Source: JAHFOW01 sp046350595
GTDB lineage: Bacteria; Planctomycetota; Brocadiia; Brocadiales; Brocadiaceae
DNA: 23,534 nt
Assembly (NCBI GenBank): GCA_046350595.1
Contig: JAXMAC010000047.1
Span: forward strand, 1 to 23,534
Reading direction: 5' to 3'
Both the position numbers and the translations under genes were made by a program. Shown piece after piece: positions 14,964 through 23,447 of the stretch. Numbering within the stretch: position 1 is the stretch's first letter; the number at the start of each line of letters is the position of its first letter. Under the pieces are notes generated by a model. The model worked only from the letters and a program-made list of their open reading frames with translations. It did not search any database and had not been told where the DNA came from.

Positions 14964-16044
14964 CATACATTTGATGTATTGCCTCAATATTTACAAAGGT
15001 GAAAGTTGGGCGGAAAATTTTGAAGCGATTCGGAAAGAGGCGGACGAGGTAAAGAAAAATTTTTGCCCCAATGAACCGTTTGCGCTTGGTCTAAGACTGT
15101 CCGGAGCTGCTGCGGTTGAATTAAAGAAATCGCTTCCCCCTTTCAAAGACTTCCTCAAAAACAACGGCTTCTATGTGGTTTCTATTAATGGTTTTCCTTT
15201 TGGTTCTTTTCATGGGAACGTTATCAGGGAAAAAGTATATCAACCAGACTGGTCAACAAAGGAAAGAGTGGAGTATACCAAAGACCTGGTGGATATTCTG
15301 ACAGGGTTACTGCCGCCCCATGAAGTGGGGAGTATTTCAACAGTGCCGCTCTTTTATGGAAAGACAGAAAATATGAGGTGCGAAGATAATATAATGGAGA
15401 TAACGGAGTATTTGGCAATAAAAGAAGCGGAGACAGGGAAAAGAATATTACTCTCACTCGAACCGGAGCCCGATTGCTATCTTGACGATCTTCACTCTAC
15501 GGTAAAATATTTTCACCGTTTATTTAAGAGAAATGAAAATACAAAAAAATACATTGGCGTTTGCCTTGACTGTTGTCATGCTTCAGTAGAATTTGAAAGG
15601 CCGCTTGATTGGTACAGGACGCTCAAGGCGAACGATATAAAGGTGATGAAAGTCCAGATATCCTCAGCAATTAAGGCGAAGTTTCAGTCAAGGGAAGAAG
15701 CAATCGAAGCCTTGACGCCCTTCATCGACAAAGAATATCTCCATCAGGTAAGAATATATACCGGTAGAGACCTGTTAAAATTTAACGATCTTCCAACAGC
15801 GCTTTGCGGATTTGTTCCTGGCGAGTGGAGAATCCACTTCCATGTCCCCGTTACCTGGGAAGGCGTAAAACTCAGTTCCACAACAGATGACCTCGAAGGA
15901 GAGTTCTTTGCGTTGCTTCATGCCGACGGCAAAAAACATTTGGAACTCGAAACCTACACTTATTGGGTCATCCCCGGCAAAAAACTCCCACTAAACGAAT
16001 CAATCATCTCCGAGTTAAACTGGCTGAAATCAAAAATAGAATAG
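14947..16044 (+). CDS. eboE: EboE, TIM-barrel metabolite traffic protein
   Basis: A 365-residue protein of the xylose isomerase-like/AP endonuclease 2 TIM-barrel group, annotated in other genomes as metabolite traffic protein EboE. The opening IHLMYCLNIYKGESWAENF (7-25) matches the family signature. Barrel-strand motifs that often carry metal ligands are LEPEPDC, GVCLDCCHASVEFERP, VQISSA and the HFHVPV segment near residue 300. No reaction has been assigned to the family that I know of. ATG 14947 overlaps the end of eboD by 17 bases; an internal ATG at 14974 would lose the signature. It is the last gene of the operon and faces ribBA, 88 bases away, with no clear terminator between. Confidence 0.88.
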   Translation: MKIQNNIHLMYCLNIYKGESWAENFEAIRKEADEVKKNFCPNEPFALGLRLSGAAAVELKKSLPPFKDFLKNNGFYVVSINGFPFGSFHGNVIREKVYQPDWSTKERVEYTKDLVDILTGLLPPHEVGSISTVPLFYGKTENMRCEDNIMEITEYLAIKEAETGKRILLSLEPEPDCYLDDLHSTVKYFHRLFKRNENTKKYIGVCLDCCHASVEFERPLDWYRTLKANDIKVMKVQISSAIKAKFQSREEAIEALTPFIDKEYLHQVRIYTGRDLLKFNDLPTALCGFVPGEWRIHFHVPVTWEGVKLSSTTDDLEGEFFALLHADGKKHLELETYTYWVIPGKKLPLNESIISELNWLKSKIE

Positions 16045-16132
16045 CCGTTAAGATTTTAGTTTTTTCTTCTCCGATTATCGTTAAGGTTATATAAATTCCA
16101 GATACCAATGATTGGCAAGAGAGAATATCCTG

Positions 16133-17362
16133 CTACACCTTCTCTATCATATGTCCTAATTTTTCCTTCTTTGTGCGCAGATAGTGTATGTTTTCCTCTT
16201 TGGGTTCGGTCAGGATTGGCACCCGTTCCACAATTTCCAGACCGTATCCGGTGAGGGCTGCAAATTTTTTTGGGTTGTTGGTAAGCAACCGCATCCTGGT
16301 GATGCCAAGGTCTCTCAGGATTTGCGCGCCAATGCCGTAATCTCTCTTGTCCGCCGGCAGACCGAGTCTCTCATTCGCCTCAACGGTATCGAGTCCCTTT
16401 TCCTGCAAGAGGTACGCATGGAGTTTGTTTTCCAAACCGATCCCCCTGCCTTCCTGCCGCATATACAGTAATACACCCTTTCCCTCTTTTTGTATCATGC
16501 GAAGGGTGTTGTGGAGTTGCTCGCCGCAATCACACCGGAGAGAGCCAAAGATATCGCCCGTCATGCACTCATCATGCACCCTCACTAATACCGGTTCATT
16601 ATGCAAAGGTGACGGATTGTTTCCACTTTCACTCCCAACGCCTAAACAGAGGGCAAGGTGGAGATAATCATCGACAAAAGAACGGTAAAGATGAAGGGTA
16701 AAATTGCCATACACCGTAGGCAATTTTACGGTAACGCGCTTTTCAATTAATCGTTCCTGCTCGTGGCGGTATTTAATAATGTCTGCAATGGTGCAGATTT
16801 TGAGATGATGCTTCTCTGCAAATTTTTTGAGTTCCGGGAGCTTGGCCATGTTTCCGTCTTCTGTCATAATCTCACAGATCACCGCAGCAGGTTTGATGCC
16901 GGCAATTCGGGTCAGGTCTACGGCGCCTTCTGTATGGCCTGTCCTGACCAGCACTCCGCCCTGCCGTGCCTTAAGGGGGAATATATGGCCTGGTTTTACA
17001 AGGTCATCTGCCGTTGTCTTATCATCAATAACGGTTAAAACCGTTGTCGCACGGTCTCTGGCAGAAACACCGGTGGTAATGCCGTTTTTCGCATCGATAG
17101 AAACGGTAAAGGGCGTCTGATAACACGATGTGTTGTTTGATACCATAGGATAGAGATCAAGCTTTTCTGCAAGTTCTGCGTTGAGCGAGAGACACAGGAT
17201 ACCCCGTGCGTGGGTAAGGATAAAATTAATGGCATCAGGGGTCACTTTTTCCGCAGCAATGACAATATCCCCTTCGTTTTCACGACTCTCGTCGTCTATT
17301 AAAATAATCATCTTGCCTTGTTTGAGATCTTCAACGACCTCTGGTATGGTATTAAATCGCAT
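16133..17362 (-). CDS. ribBA: RibBA: 3,4-dihydroxy-2-butanone-4-phosphate synthase / GTP cyclohydrolase II
   Basis: A 409-residue bifunctional enzyme that starts both branches of riboflavin synthesis. The N-terminal half (about 1-200) makes dihydroxybutanone phosphate from ribulose 5-phosphate, with the acidic loop DDESRENEGD (23-32) and H143-T-E145. The C-terminal half (about 208-405) is GTP cyclohydrolase II, with the zinc cysteines C266, C277 and C279 in ECMTGDIFGSLRCDCGEQL, and the RQEGRGIGL and DTVEAN motifs. Both halves appear intact. GAGGTG (17368-17373 on the plus-strand numbering) precedes the start by about 6 bases. I see no FMN riboswitch in the upstream sequence, which is taken up by a repeat. 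No other riboflavin gene is in the window. Confidence 0.97.
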   Translation of the reverse strand: MRFNTIPEVVEDLKQGKMIILIDDESRENEGDIVIAAEKVTPDAINFILTHARGILCLSLNAELAEKLDLYPMVSNNTSCYQTPFTVSIDAKNGITTGVSARDRATTVLTVIDDKTTADDLVKPGHIFPLKARQGGVLVRTGHTEGAVDLTRIAGIKPAAVICEIMTEDGNMAKLPELKKFAEKHHLKICTIADIIKYRHEQERLIEKRVTVKLPTVYGNFTLHLYRSFVDDYLHLALCLGVGSESGNNPSPLHNEPVLVRVHDECMTGDIFGSLRCDCGEQLHNTLRMIQKEGKGVLLYMRQEGRGIGLENKLHAYLLQEKGLDTVEANERLGLPADKRDYGIGAQILRDLGITRMRLLTNNPKKFAALTGYGLEIVERVPILTEPKEENIHYLRTKKEKLGHMIEKV

Positions 17363-17457
17363 AAAAACACCTCATATAAATATTGTTTAAAAGTTATAAA
17401 TACTCAAAGCTCGTATATCGTTTCAAAAAATGCCTGGCGCAGCAAAGCCGTAACCAA

Positions 17458-17702
17458 TTCTCTTGTAAAAGCGGGAAGATTGCTTCGGAAAAGACCCCTC
17501 GCAATGACACTTAATTTGCATTTTGTGGCACACCGCACGTTGTCATTGCGAGCGTTTGTAGTGACGACTTTAGTCGTCTGGTGTCATTGCGAGCGGAGCG
17601 AAGCAATCTTTCCCTCATAAACAAACTTTACCTCCGATAAGAAGTACATGGGATTATGAAAAGCTTAAAAAAAAGAGGTTTTTACAAGGTAATACTATAT
17701 CG
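17458..17702 (+). repeat. Mosaic intergenic repeat, copy C (longest)
   Basis: This is the fullest copy of the element also found at 119-323 and 5212-5400. It contains TGTCATTGCGAG twice (17541-17552 and 17582-17593, 41 bases apart) with the hairpin GACGACT-TT-AGTCGTC between them, then GGAGCGAAGCAATCTTTCC and 'gataagaagtacatggg'. Its right end 'gtaatactata' lies about ten bases after the pgsA stop, as the matching end of copy B lies after the recR stop. It fills most of the 350-base space between ribBA and pgsA; I see no gene there. Bases 17374-17457 hold the ribBA upstream region. Confidence 0.82.
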
Positions 17703-17712
17703 TCCAGTTTCA

Positions 17713-18273
17713 TTATAACTGCCTTATTCCCCGGTATAAATAAAAAATACCCGACACAGCGGTAAAAGTGGCCGTTGTCCACCAGATGGTCAAAAGAGTC
17801 GGGAGTGGAATGTGATTCCCAATAAATACGGATATAATCGCAATGATCTGAAAGAATGTCGCCAGCTTGCCCAGCATGATAGGTTGACATGCTATCCTGC
17901 CGGTAATGATAAGAACCGTAATAGTACCAAACATAAGTATGAGGTCTCGGCCAACAATAACCGTTGGAATCCACCGGGGGAAGCGCGGCTCTGGCCATAT
18001 ATGGTCAGATGAAAGTATTATACAGGTGGTCATCAATACCAGTTTATCTGCAACAGGATCAATGTATTTCCCCAGATCTGTGATTTCATTCCTCTTCCGG
18101 GCAAAATAGCCATCCATAACGTCGCTTAACCCGATGAGCAGCATGATAAAGAGACATGCATACCGGTAGTAATTGTTATGTTGCACCTGCATGATGCAAA
18201 ATACCAGCAATGGGATACAGCATATCCGGCTCAGACTTATTTTATTAGGAAGCGTGAATATTTGATGTTTCAT
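17713..18273 (-). CDS. pgsA: CDP-diacylglycerol-glycerol-3-phosphate 3-phosphatidyltransferase
   Basis: PgsA makes phosphatidylglycerol phosphate, the committed step to phosphatidylglycerol, in the inner membrane. The CDP-alcohol phosphatidyltransferase motif is perfect: D51-x2-D54-G55-x2-A58-R59-x8-G68-x3-D72-x3-D76. The opening LPNKISLSRI is typical of PgsA. Four to five membrane segments follow in 186 residues, the usual size. I choose the start at 18273 over a possible one at 18318, because a TATAAT box lies between them (18287-18292) and family members begin close to LPN. Other CDP-alcohol transferases (phosphatidylserine or cardiolipin type) are less likely. It runs in the same direction as ribBA, separated by a repeat, and diverges from carA. 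Confidence 0.87.
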   Translation of the reverse strand: MKHQIFTLPNKISLSRICCIPLLVFCIMQVQHNNYYRYACLFIMLLIGLSDVMDGYFARKRNEITDLGKYIDPVADKLVLMTTCIILSSDHIWPEPRFPRWIPTVIVGRDLILMFGTITVLIITGRIACQPIMLGKLATFFQIIAIISVFIGNHIPLPTLLTIWWTTATFTAVSGIFYLYRGIRQL

Positions 18274-18286
18274 ATTTTTTATAGAG

Positions 18287-18292
18287 ATTATA
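18287..18292 (-). promoter_or_regulatory. Candidate -10 box of pgsA
   Basis: On the minus strand the sequence reads TATAAT, 13 bases before the chosen pgsA ATG, giving a very short leader. The -35 region 17 bases upstream (TTTTTA) is poor, so the promoter rests mainly on the -10. Confidence 0.35.
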
Positions 18293-18389
18293 TCAAACAA
18301 ATGTCTCTTTAAAAACATCTATATTATTGTCGTTTTTAGGTCTCATACAGCGCCGAATCCGTTCTGGTCAGGCGAACAACAACTTTGGC

Positions 18390-18418
18390 TTGACACTTCT
18401 CTTTTTTATGTGTACGAT
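18390..18418 (+). promoter_or_regulatory. Candidate sigma-70 promoter of carAB
   Basis: A perfect TTGACA (18390-18395) is followed after 17 bases by TACGAT (18413-18418), 4 of 6 to consensus. It faces carA. Confidence 0.45.
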
Positions 18419-18456
18419 TTAAAGTCTTAAAAATATTTGGCGAAATAACCGTTTGT

Positions 18457-18497
18457 ACCGATTAAACGGTTTAAACGGTTTAAACTGTTTAATCGGT
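18457..18497. repeat. Palindrome built from 9-bp units upstream of carA
   Basis: ACCGATTAAAC (18457-18467) and GTTTAATCGGT (18487-18497) are perfect 11-bp inverted arms. The sequence also repeats every 9 bases: CGATTAAAC, GGTTTAAAC, GGTTTAAAC, TGTTTAATC, then GGTTTATTA. Each central unit contains the self-complementary GTTTAAAC. This could be an array of operator sites, an RNA hairpin in the leader, or a simple-sequence expansion. Confidence 0.7.
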
Positions 18498-18538
18498 TTA
18501 TTACCAACCACAAGGGTCTGGCGATACAATAAAAAGTC

Positions 18539-18565
18539 GTTTTGTTTTGCCTTGCAAAACAAAAC
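18539..18565 (+). promoter_or_regulatory. Perfect 12-bp hairpin in the carA leader
   Basis: GTTTTGTTTTGC (18539-18550) pairs perfectly with GCAAAACAAAAC (18554-18565) around the loop CTT. It ends 24 bases before the carA ATG. No T-run follows, so it is not a normal terminator on this strand. No ribosome binding site is visible between it and the ATG. Confidence 0.6.
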
Positions 18566-18589
18566 CTAATTAATAGCTTAAAAGCGTTT

Positions 18590-19708
18590 ATGGATAGAAA
18601 AAAGGCAATTCTCGTTCTGGCAGATGGCACAACGTTTAAGGGTAATTCCTTGGGCGCCGATGGTGAAGCAATCGGAGAGGTCGTTTTTAACACAAGCATG
18701 ATGGGGTATCAGGAGATTCTCACTGACCCATCATATAAGGGGCAAATGGTGGTGATGACCTATCCCCTTATTGGCAATTACGGTATTAATGAAAAAGACC
18801 ACGAGTCGCGTAAGCCATTTTTAGAGGGTTTTATTGTAAAAGAATGCAGTCAAATCTCCAGTAACTGGCGCTCCCGGATAAGTCTTGAAGAGTTTTTAAA
18901 GAAAAAATCTATTGTCGGTATTCAGGGTATCGATACCCGTGCGCTGACAGCCTGCATACGGGACAAGGGATCCCAACCGGGAATTATTTCCACGACAGAC
19001 TTCGATGTCCCGGATCTTATCGGGAAAATACATGCTTCGCCAACCATCGATGGCAGGGATCTTGTGAAATCGGTGACGTGCAATAAACCGTATGAGTGGG
19101 GGGGCGAAGATGTTCAGCAAAAAGCGCCTAAACGGCACGAGGTCGTTGTCTATGATTGTGGTGTAAAATACAATATTTTGAGGCAACTGCACGATCATGA
19201 TTGTTCTGTAACCATCGTCCCTGCGCAAACGACGTCACAGGCAGTTCTGGACATGAATCCTGACGGGGTTTTGATCTCGAATGGCCCCGGAGACCCCGCC
19301 GCAGTGCCTTATATGGTCGAAAATATTAAAGGTTTGCTGGGAAAGAAACCCGTCTTTGGCATCTGCCTTGGACATCAGCTGCTGGCGCTTTCGCTGGGAC
19401 TCGGGACGTATAAACTGAAATTTGGCCATCATGGCGGGAACCAGCCGGTTATGGACTTGTTGACCAGAAAAGTTGAGATTACTGCGCAAAATCATAACTT
19501 TGCGGTAGAAAGCCCATCGCAGGGGTCAGTTCACAAGAGTGTGTATGGTAACGTAGAGATCACCCATCTCAACCTCAACGATAAATCAGTAGAAGGGTTG
19601 AATTGTCATTCACTTCCTGCATTTTCAGTACAATATCATCCGGAGGCGTCGCCAGGCCCGCACGATGCAAACTATTTATTTGAACGTTTTATAAAAATGA
19701 TGAAGTAA
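18590..19708 (+). CDS. carA: Carbamoyl-phosphate synthase small (glutaminase) subunit
   Basis: CarA releases ammonia from glutamine and passes it to CarB, feeding pyrimidine and arginine synthesis. The 372-residue product has the N-terminal CarA domain (about 1-150, with VFNTSMMGYQEILTDPSY) and a class I glutamine amidotransferase domain with the nucleophile C259 in GICLGHQ, and H350 and E352 in HPEA. I start at ATG 18590; the longer frame would begin within the leader hairpin. No clear ribosome binding site is seen. carB follows after 20 bases. An expected HFG-type motif reads FGHHGGNQP, as in active enzymes. Confidence 0.97.
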   Translation: MDRKKAILVLADGTTFKGNSLGADGEAIGEVVFNTSMMGYQEILTDPSYKGQMVVMTYPLIGNYGINEKDHESRKPFLEGFIVKECSQISSNWRSRISLEEFLKKKSIVGIQGIDTRALTACIRDKGSQPGIISTTDFDVPDLIGKIHASPTIDGRDLVKSVTCNKPYEWGGEDVQQKAPKRHEVVVYDCGVKYNILRQLHDHDCSVTIVPAQTTSQAVLDMNPDGVLISNGPGDPAAVPYMVENIKGLLGKKPVFGICLGHQLLALSLGLGTYKLKFGHHGGNQPVMDLLTRKVEITAQNHNFAVESPSQGSVHKSVYGNVEITHLNLNDKSVEGLNCHSLPAFSVQYHPEASPGPHDANYLFERFIKMMK

Positions 19709-19728
19709 TCCTTTACCATAAACATACA

Positions 19729-22700
19729 ATGCCCAAAAGAACTGATATAGAAAAAATCCTTATCATTGGCTCAGGTCCCATTATTATTGGTCAGGCGTGT
19801 GAATTCGACTATTCAGGCACGCAGGCCTGTAAGGCGCTCAGGGAAGAGGGGTATAAGGTTGTGCTGGTAAACAGTAATCCGGCCACCATCATGACAGACC
19901 CCGAGATCGCCGATAAGACGTACATCGAACCTATTACACCTGAGATGGTCGCAAAGATTATTGCAAAAGAACGTCCCCAGGCATTGCTTCCAACCCTCGG
20001 CGGGCAAACAGGGTTAAATACTGCTGTCAGCCTTGCGGAAAATGGTATTTTGGATAAATTTGGCGTGGAGTTGATCGGCGCCAAACTGGACGCTATAAAG
20101 AAGGCTGAAGACCGGTTACTTTTCAAAATGGCTATGAAACGTATTGGCGTTGCTGTGGCCGAAAGCGGCTATGCGCGGTCATACGAGGAAGCCATGAAGA
20201 TTATCGAAACAATCGGTTTTCCTGCTATTATCAGGCCGTCGTTTACCCTCGGTGGCACAGGCGGAAATGCGGCTTACAATATCGAAGAGTATCGGGAGTA
20301 TATCAAGACAGCTTTAGAAACCAGTCCTGTTCACGAGGTGCTTGTTGAACGTTCACTCCTCGGCTGGAAGGAATATGAGTTAGAGGTGATGCGCGACATA
20401 AAAGATAATGTCGTGATTATCTGCTCCATCGAGAATTTCGATCCTATGGGCGTGCATACCGGCGACAGCATTACGGTTGCCCCGGCCCAGACCCTTACCG
20501 ATGTTGAGTATCAAATCATGCGTGATGCGGCAATAAAGGTAATCAGGGAAATTGGTGTGGAGACCGGCGGGTCAAATATACAGTTTGCCGTGAATCCGGT
20601 AAATGGGGAAATGATTGCGATTGAGATGAATCCGCGGGTATCGAGGAGTTCTGCGCTGGCATCTAAGGCCACGGGGTTTCCCATCGCAAAAATCGCTGCA
20701 AAGCTTGCCGTTGGTTATACCCTCGATGAAATTCCCAATGATATCACCCGTTATACACCGGCCTGTTTTGAGCCTACCATTGACTATTGCGTGGTAAAGG
20801 TGCCTCGCTTTAATTTTGAAAAATTCCCCGATACAGACCCGACGCTTACCATTCACATGAAATCGGTGGGGGAGGTTATGGCAATTGGACGTACCTTTAA
20901 AGAAGCCATTGGCAAGGCTATACGCTCTCTGGAATCAGGACGATATGGGTTTGACGTCCTCTGGCCTGCAGGAAGCGATACATGGTCGAATGAACAACGG
21001 CATGCATTCCTGCGGGGAAAACTGATGGTTCCCAACCCGGACAGACTCTGGCATATTGCTGATGCAATGCGGTTTGGCATAAGTTTGGATGAGATATATA
21101 CATGGACATATATTGACCGATGGTTCCTCTACAATCTTAAGCAGGTACTCGAACTTGAAAAGGAAATAAGGCATAAATATTCAAGTGTCGCTCGCCCCTC
21201 TCTATCAGGCGATGATTTTAACATGGACAGGGAAATGCTCATTAAGGCCAAACAGCATGGTTTCTCAGATAAATACCTTGCCGCTCTGTGTAACGTCAAC
21301 GAAAAGAGTGTGCGGGCATATCGCCAAAAAGAAGCGATCAAACCCGTATATAAACATGTAGATACCTGTGCAGCAGAATTTAAGGCATTTACTCCCTATC
21401 TGTATTCAACCTATGAGGGTTCATGCGAGGCAGAACCGACAAAAAAGAAAAAAGTAATTGTTCTCGGAAGCGGACCGAATCGTATTGGACAGGGGGTTGA
21501 GTTTGATTATTGCTGCGTTCACGGAGTCTTTGCGCTGCGTGAGTTGGGTTATGAATCTATCATGATTAACTGTAATCCCGAGACCGTAAGCACGGATTAC
21601 GACACCTCTGACCGCCTCTATTTTGAGCCGCTCACCCTCGAGGACGTCCTTGAGATTATCGACAAGGAAAAACCGGAAGGAGTCATCGTTCAGTTTGGCG
21701 GACAGACCCCCCTGAAATTGGCTGTGCCTCTGGAAAAAGAGGGGGTAAAAATATTAGGCACATCTCCGGACAGTATTGATGTTGCCGAGGACCGCGAGCG
21801 TTTTGCGGCATTGATGAACAAACTCAAATTACGGCAACCTGAAAATGGTTGCGCCCGTTCCGCACAGGAAGCAAAGGCCATAGCCAGCAAGATAGGTTAT
21901 CCGGTGCTCTTACGTCCTTCGTATGTCCTCGGAGGACGCGCAATGCGTACTGTTTATGATGAAATGGGCGTGGCGGAGTATATTACCCATGCAGTGCAGG
22001 TCTCACCGGAACATCCTGTTTTGATAGACCGTTTTTTGGAAGACGCCACCGAGATTGATGTGGATGCGATTTGTGACGGCGAAGAGGTTTTCATTGCAGG
22101 GATCATGGAACATATTGAGGAAGCCGGCATCCACTCGGGCGACAGCGCCTGTTCATTGCCGCCGTATTCAATAGGAAGTAATATTATTGACGAGTTGAAG
22201 AAGCAGACAAAGATAATTGCGCTGGCATTGAACGTCGTAGGACTTATTAATATCCAATATGCTATCAAGGATAAGGTCGTATATGTGCTGGAGGTTAATC
22301 CCCGTGCATCGAGGACGGTGCCTTTTGTCAGCAAGGCAATAGGCGTTCCCCTTGCCAAGATTGCCGCGAAGGTGATGGTAGGAAAGAAACTCAAAGAACT
22401 CAACATCTCCACAAAGAACATGAAATCTAAGCATATTGCCGTAAAAGAGGCTGTATTTCCCTTTATAAAATTCAAGGGGGTGGACACGATTTTAGGGCCG
22501 GAAATGAAATCAACGGGTGAGGTTATGGGGCTGGACATGGATTTTGGCCGCGCCTATGCAAAGTCTCAGATGGCCGCCGATTGCAGTCTTCCGTTAACGG
22601 GCACTGTTTTTATGAGCGTGCGGGATAAGGATAAGAAGTCCATGGCGCCTATCGCACAAAAACTCTTACACATGGGTTTTAAAATAGTTGCCACACGAGG

Positions 22701-22995
22701 TACGGCAAAGGTGCTTGCTGAAAATGATGTTGCCGTCACCACCGTTTTAAAGGTAATAGAAGGCCGTCCCAACATTGTTGATCATATTAAGAACAACGAA
22801 ATCCAGCTTGTTATCAACACCATCGGCGGCAAGGCTGCGCAGGAGGCGTCATATTCCATACGACGCACAGCCCTCGTTTATCATGTCCCTTATTATACAA
22901 CCGTTGCCGGCGCCGTTGCCGCTACAAAGGCAATCGAGGCGCTCAAAAACGGCAGCCTCGATGTAAAACCCATCCAGGAATATTATCATATTTGA
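19729..22995 (+). CDS. carB: Carbamoyl-phosphate synthase large subunit
   Basis: CarB makes carbamoyl phosphate from bicarbonate, ammonia and two ATP. The 1088-residue product has the normal full-length plan: a first carbamate-forming half (about 1-400, with IGSGPIIIGQACEFDYSGTQ and ATP-grasp EMNPRVSRSSALASKATG), an oligomerisation domain (about 405-550), a second half (about 560-930, with LGSGPNRIGQGVEFDYCC and EVNPRASRTVPFVSKAIG), and an MGS-like allosteric domain (about 945-1088), which binds effectors such as UMP or ornithine in some bacteria. All blocks look intact. The upstream region has no strong ribosome binding site, as in carA. Confidence 0.98.
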   Translation: MPKRTDIEKILIIGSGPIIIGQACEFDYSGTQACKALREEGYKVVLVNSNPATIMTDPEIADKTYIEPITPEMVAKIIAKERPQALLPTLGGQTGLNTAVSLAENGILDKFGVELIGAKLDAIKKAEDRLLFKMAMKRIGVAVAESGYARSYEEAMKIIETIGFPAIIRPSFTLGGTGGNAAYNIEEYREYIKTALETSPVHEVLVERSLLGWKEYELEVMRDIKDNVVIICSIENFDPMGVHTGDSITVAPAQTLTDVEYQIMRDAAIKVIREIGVETGGSNIQFAVNPVNGEMIAIEMNPRVSRSSALASKATGFPIAKIAAKLAVGYTLDEIPNDITRYTPACFEPTIDYCVVKVPRFNFEKFPDTDPTLTIHMKSVGEVMAIGRTFKEAIGKAIRSLESGRYGFDVLWPAGSDTWSNEQRHAFLRGKLMVPNPDRLWHIADAMRFGISLDEIYTWTYIDRWFLYNLKQVLELEKEIRHKYSSVARPSLSGDDFNMDREMLIKAKQHGFSDKYLAALCNVNEKSVRAYRQKEAIKPVYKHVDTCAAEFKAFTPYLYSTYEGSCEAEPTKKKKVIVLGSGPNRIGQGVEFDYCCVHGVFALRELGYESIMINCNPETVSTDYDTSDRLYFEPLTLEDVLEIIDKEKPEGVIVQFGGQTPLKLAVPLEKEGVKILGTSPDSIDVAEDRERFAALMNKLKLRQPENGCARSAQEAKAIASKIGYPVLLRPSYVLGGRAMRTVYDEMGVAEYITHAVQVSPEHPVLIDRFLEDATEIDVDAICDGEEVFIAGIMEHIEEAGIHSGDSACSLPPYSIGSNIIDELKKQTKIIALALNVVGLINIQYAIKDKVVYVLEVNPRASRTVPFVSKAIGVPLAKIAAKVMVGKKLKELNISTKNMKSKHIAVKEAVFPFIKFKGVDTILGPEMKSTGEVMGLDMDFGRAYAKSQMAADCSLPLTGTVFMSVRDKDKKSMAPIAQKLLHMGFKIVATRGTAKVLAENDVAVTTVLKVIEGRPNIVDHIKNNEIQLVINTIGGKAAQEASYSIRRTALVYHVPYYTTVAGAVAATKAIEALKNGSLDVKPIQEYYHI

Positions 22996-23032
22996 GTTAT
23001 AGTAAACGTCTTAAATAAGTTGACATTGCCGC

Positions 23033-23066
23033 GGTCATTGCGAGCGGAGTGAAGCAATCTTTCCCA
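23033..23066 (+). repeat. Mosaic intergenic repeat, copy D (fragment)
   Basis: The sequence GGTCATTGCGAGCGGAGT continuing into GAAGCAATCTTTCCC is the core of the mosaic repeat seen in copies A-C, in the orientation of A and C. The flanking blocks of the longer copies are missing. Confidence 0.75.
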
Positions 23067-23102
23067 TGTGAAATAGCTTCACGGCAAAGCCTTCGCAGTT
23101 TC

Positions 23103-23190
23103 GTAGGTTGGGTTGAGGCACGAAACCCAACGTTTCCATAAACGCATCGAATGGATGGCGTTGGGTTTCGCTTTACTCAATCCAACCTAC
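23103..23190. repeat. Inverted-repeat element, 'TTGGGTTGAG' type
   Basis: The outer arms GTAGGTTGGGTTGAG (23103-23117) and CTCAATCCAACCTAC (23176-23190) pair with one G-T wobble. The inner arms CGAAACCCAACG (23121-23132) and CGTTGGGTTTCG (23159-23170) pair perfectly. The plan is that of the element at 8931-9021, so both belong to one MITE-like or REP-like family. Confidence 0.8.
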
Positions 23191-23405
23191 CCAACTACAA
23201 GGAATTCAATAATCTTCTTTTCTCCCATTTTTTATTTTGCACCAAATCCAGTATAATTTGGGTTTCTCATCGGGTGGTGTGGTTTGTGCTTTATTATTAT
23301 CCATACCTCAAAGAGTTTCCTTCAATGGCCCGTTGACAAAAAACATTCCACAAATAAATTGCTCTGCTTTATACTATTAAATTACCATATAGCAAGAAAA
23401 CAAAC

Positions 23406-23434
23406 TTGACTATACATTTTGAACGAAGTAATAT
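23406..23434 (+). promoter_or_regulatory. Candidate sigma-70 promoter near the right edge
   Basis: TTGACT (23406-23411) and TAATAT (23429-23434) are 17 bases apart. It would serve a gene beyond the window. Confidence 0.3.
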
Positions 23435-23447
23435 ACCGCATATCTTA

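Larger units (their letters stand above)
18319..18589 (+). promoter_or_regulatory. carA leader and pgsA-carA divergent region
   Basis: This space between the divergent genes pgsA and carA holds no gene. It contains a candidate carA promoter (18390-18418), a 9-bp periodic palindrome (18457-18497) and a perfect 12-bp hairpin (18539-18565), all listed separately. If the promoter is right, the carA transcript has a leader of about 165 bases carrying both inverted repeats. Confidence 0.5.

Noticed and set aside
17374..17712. Possible FMN riboswitch before ribBA
   Set aside because: I looked for the conserved RFN blocks on the minus strand and saw none. The space is mostly repeat.
21954..22538. 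Minus-strand open frame of 194 residues in carB
   Set aside because: It is a shadow of a strongly conserved coding region.
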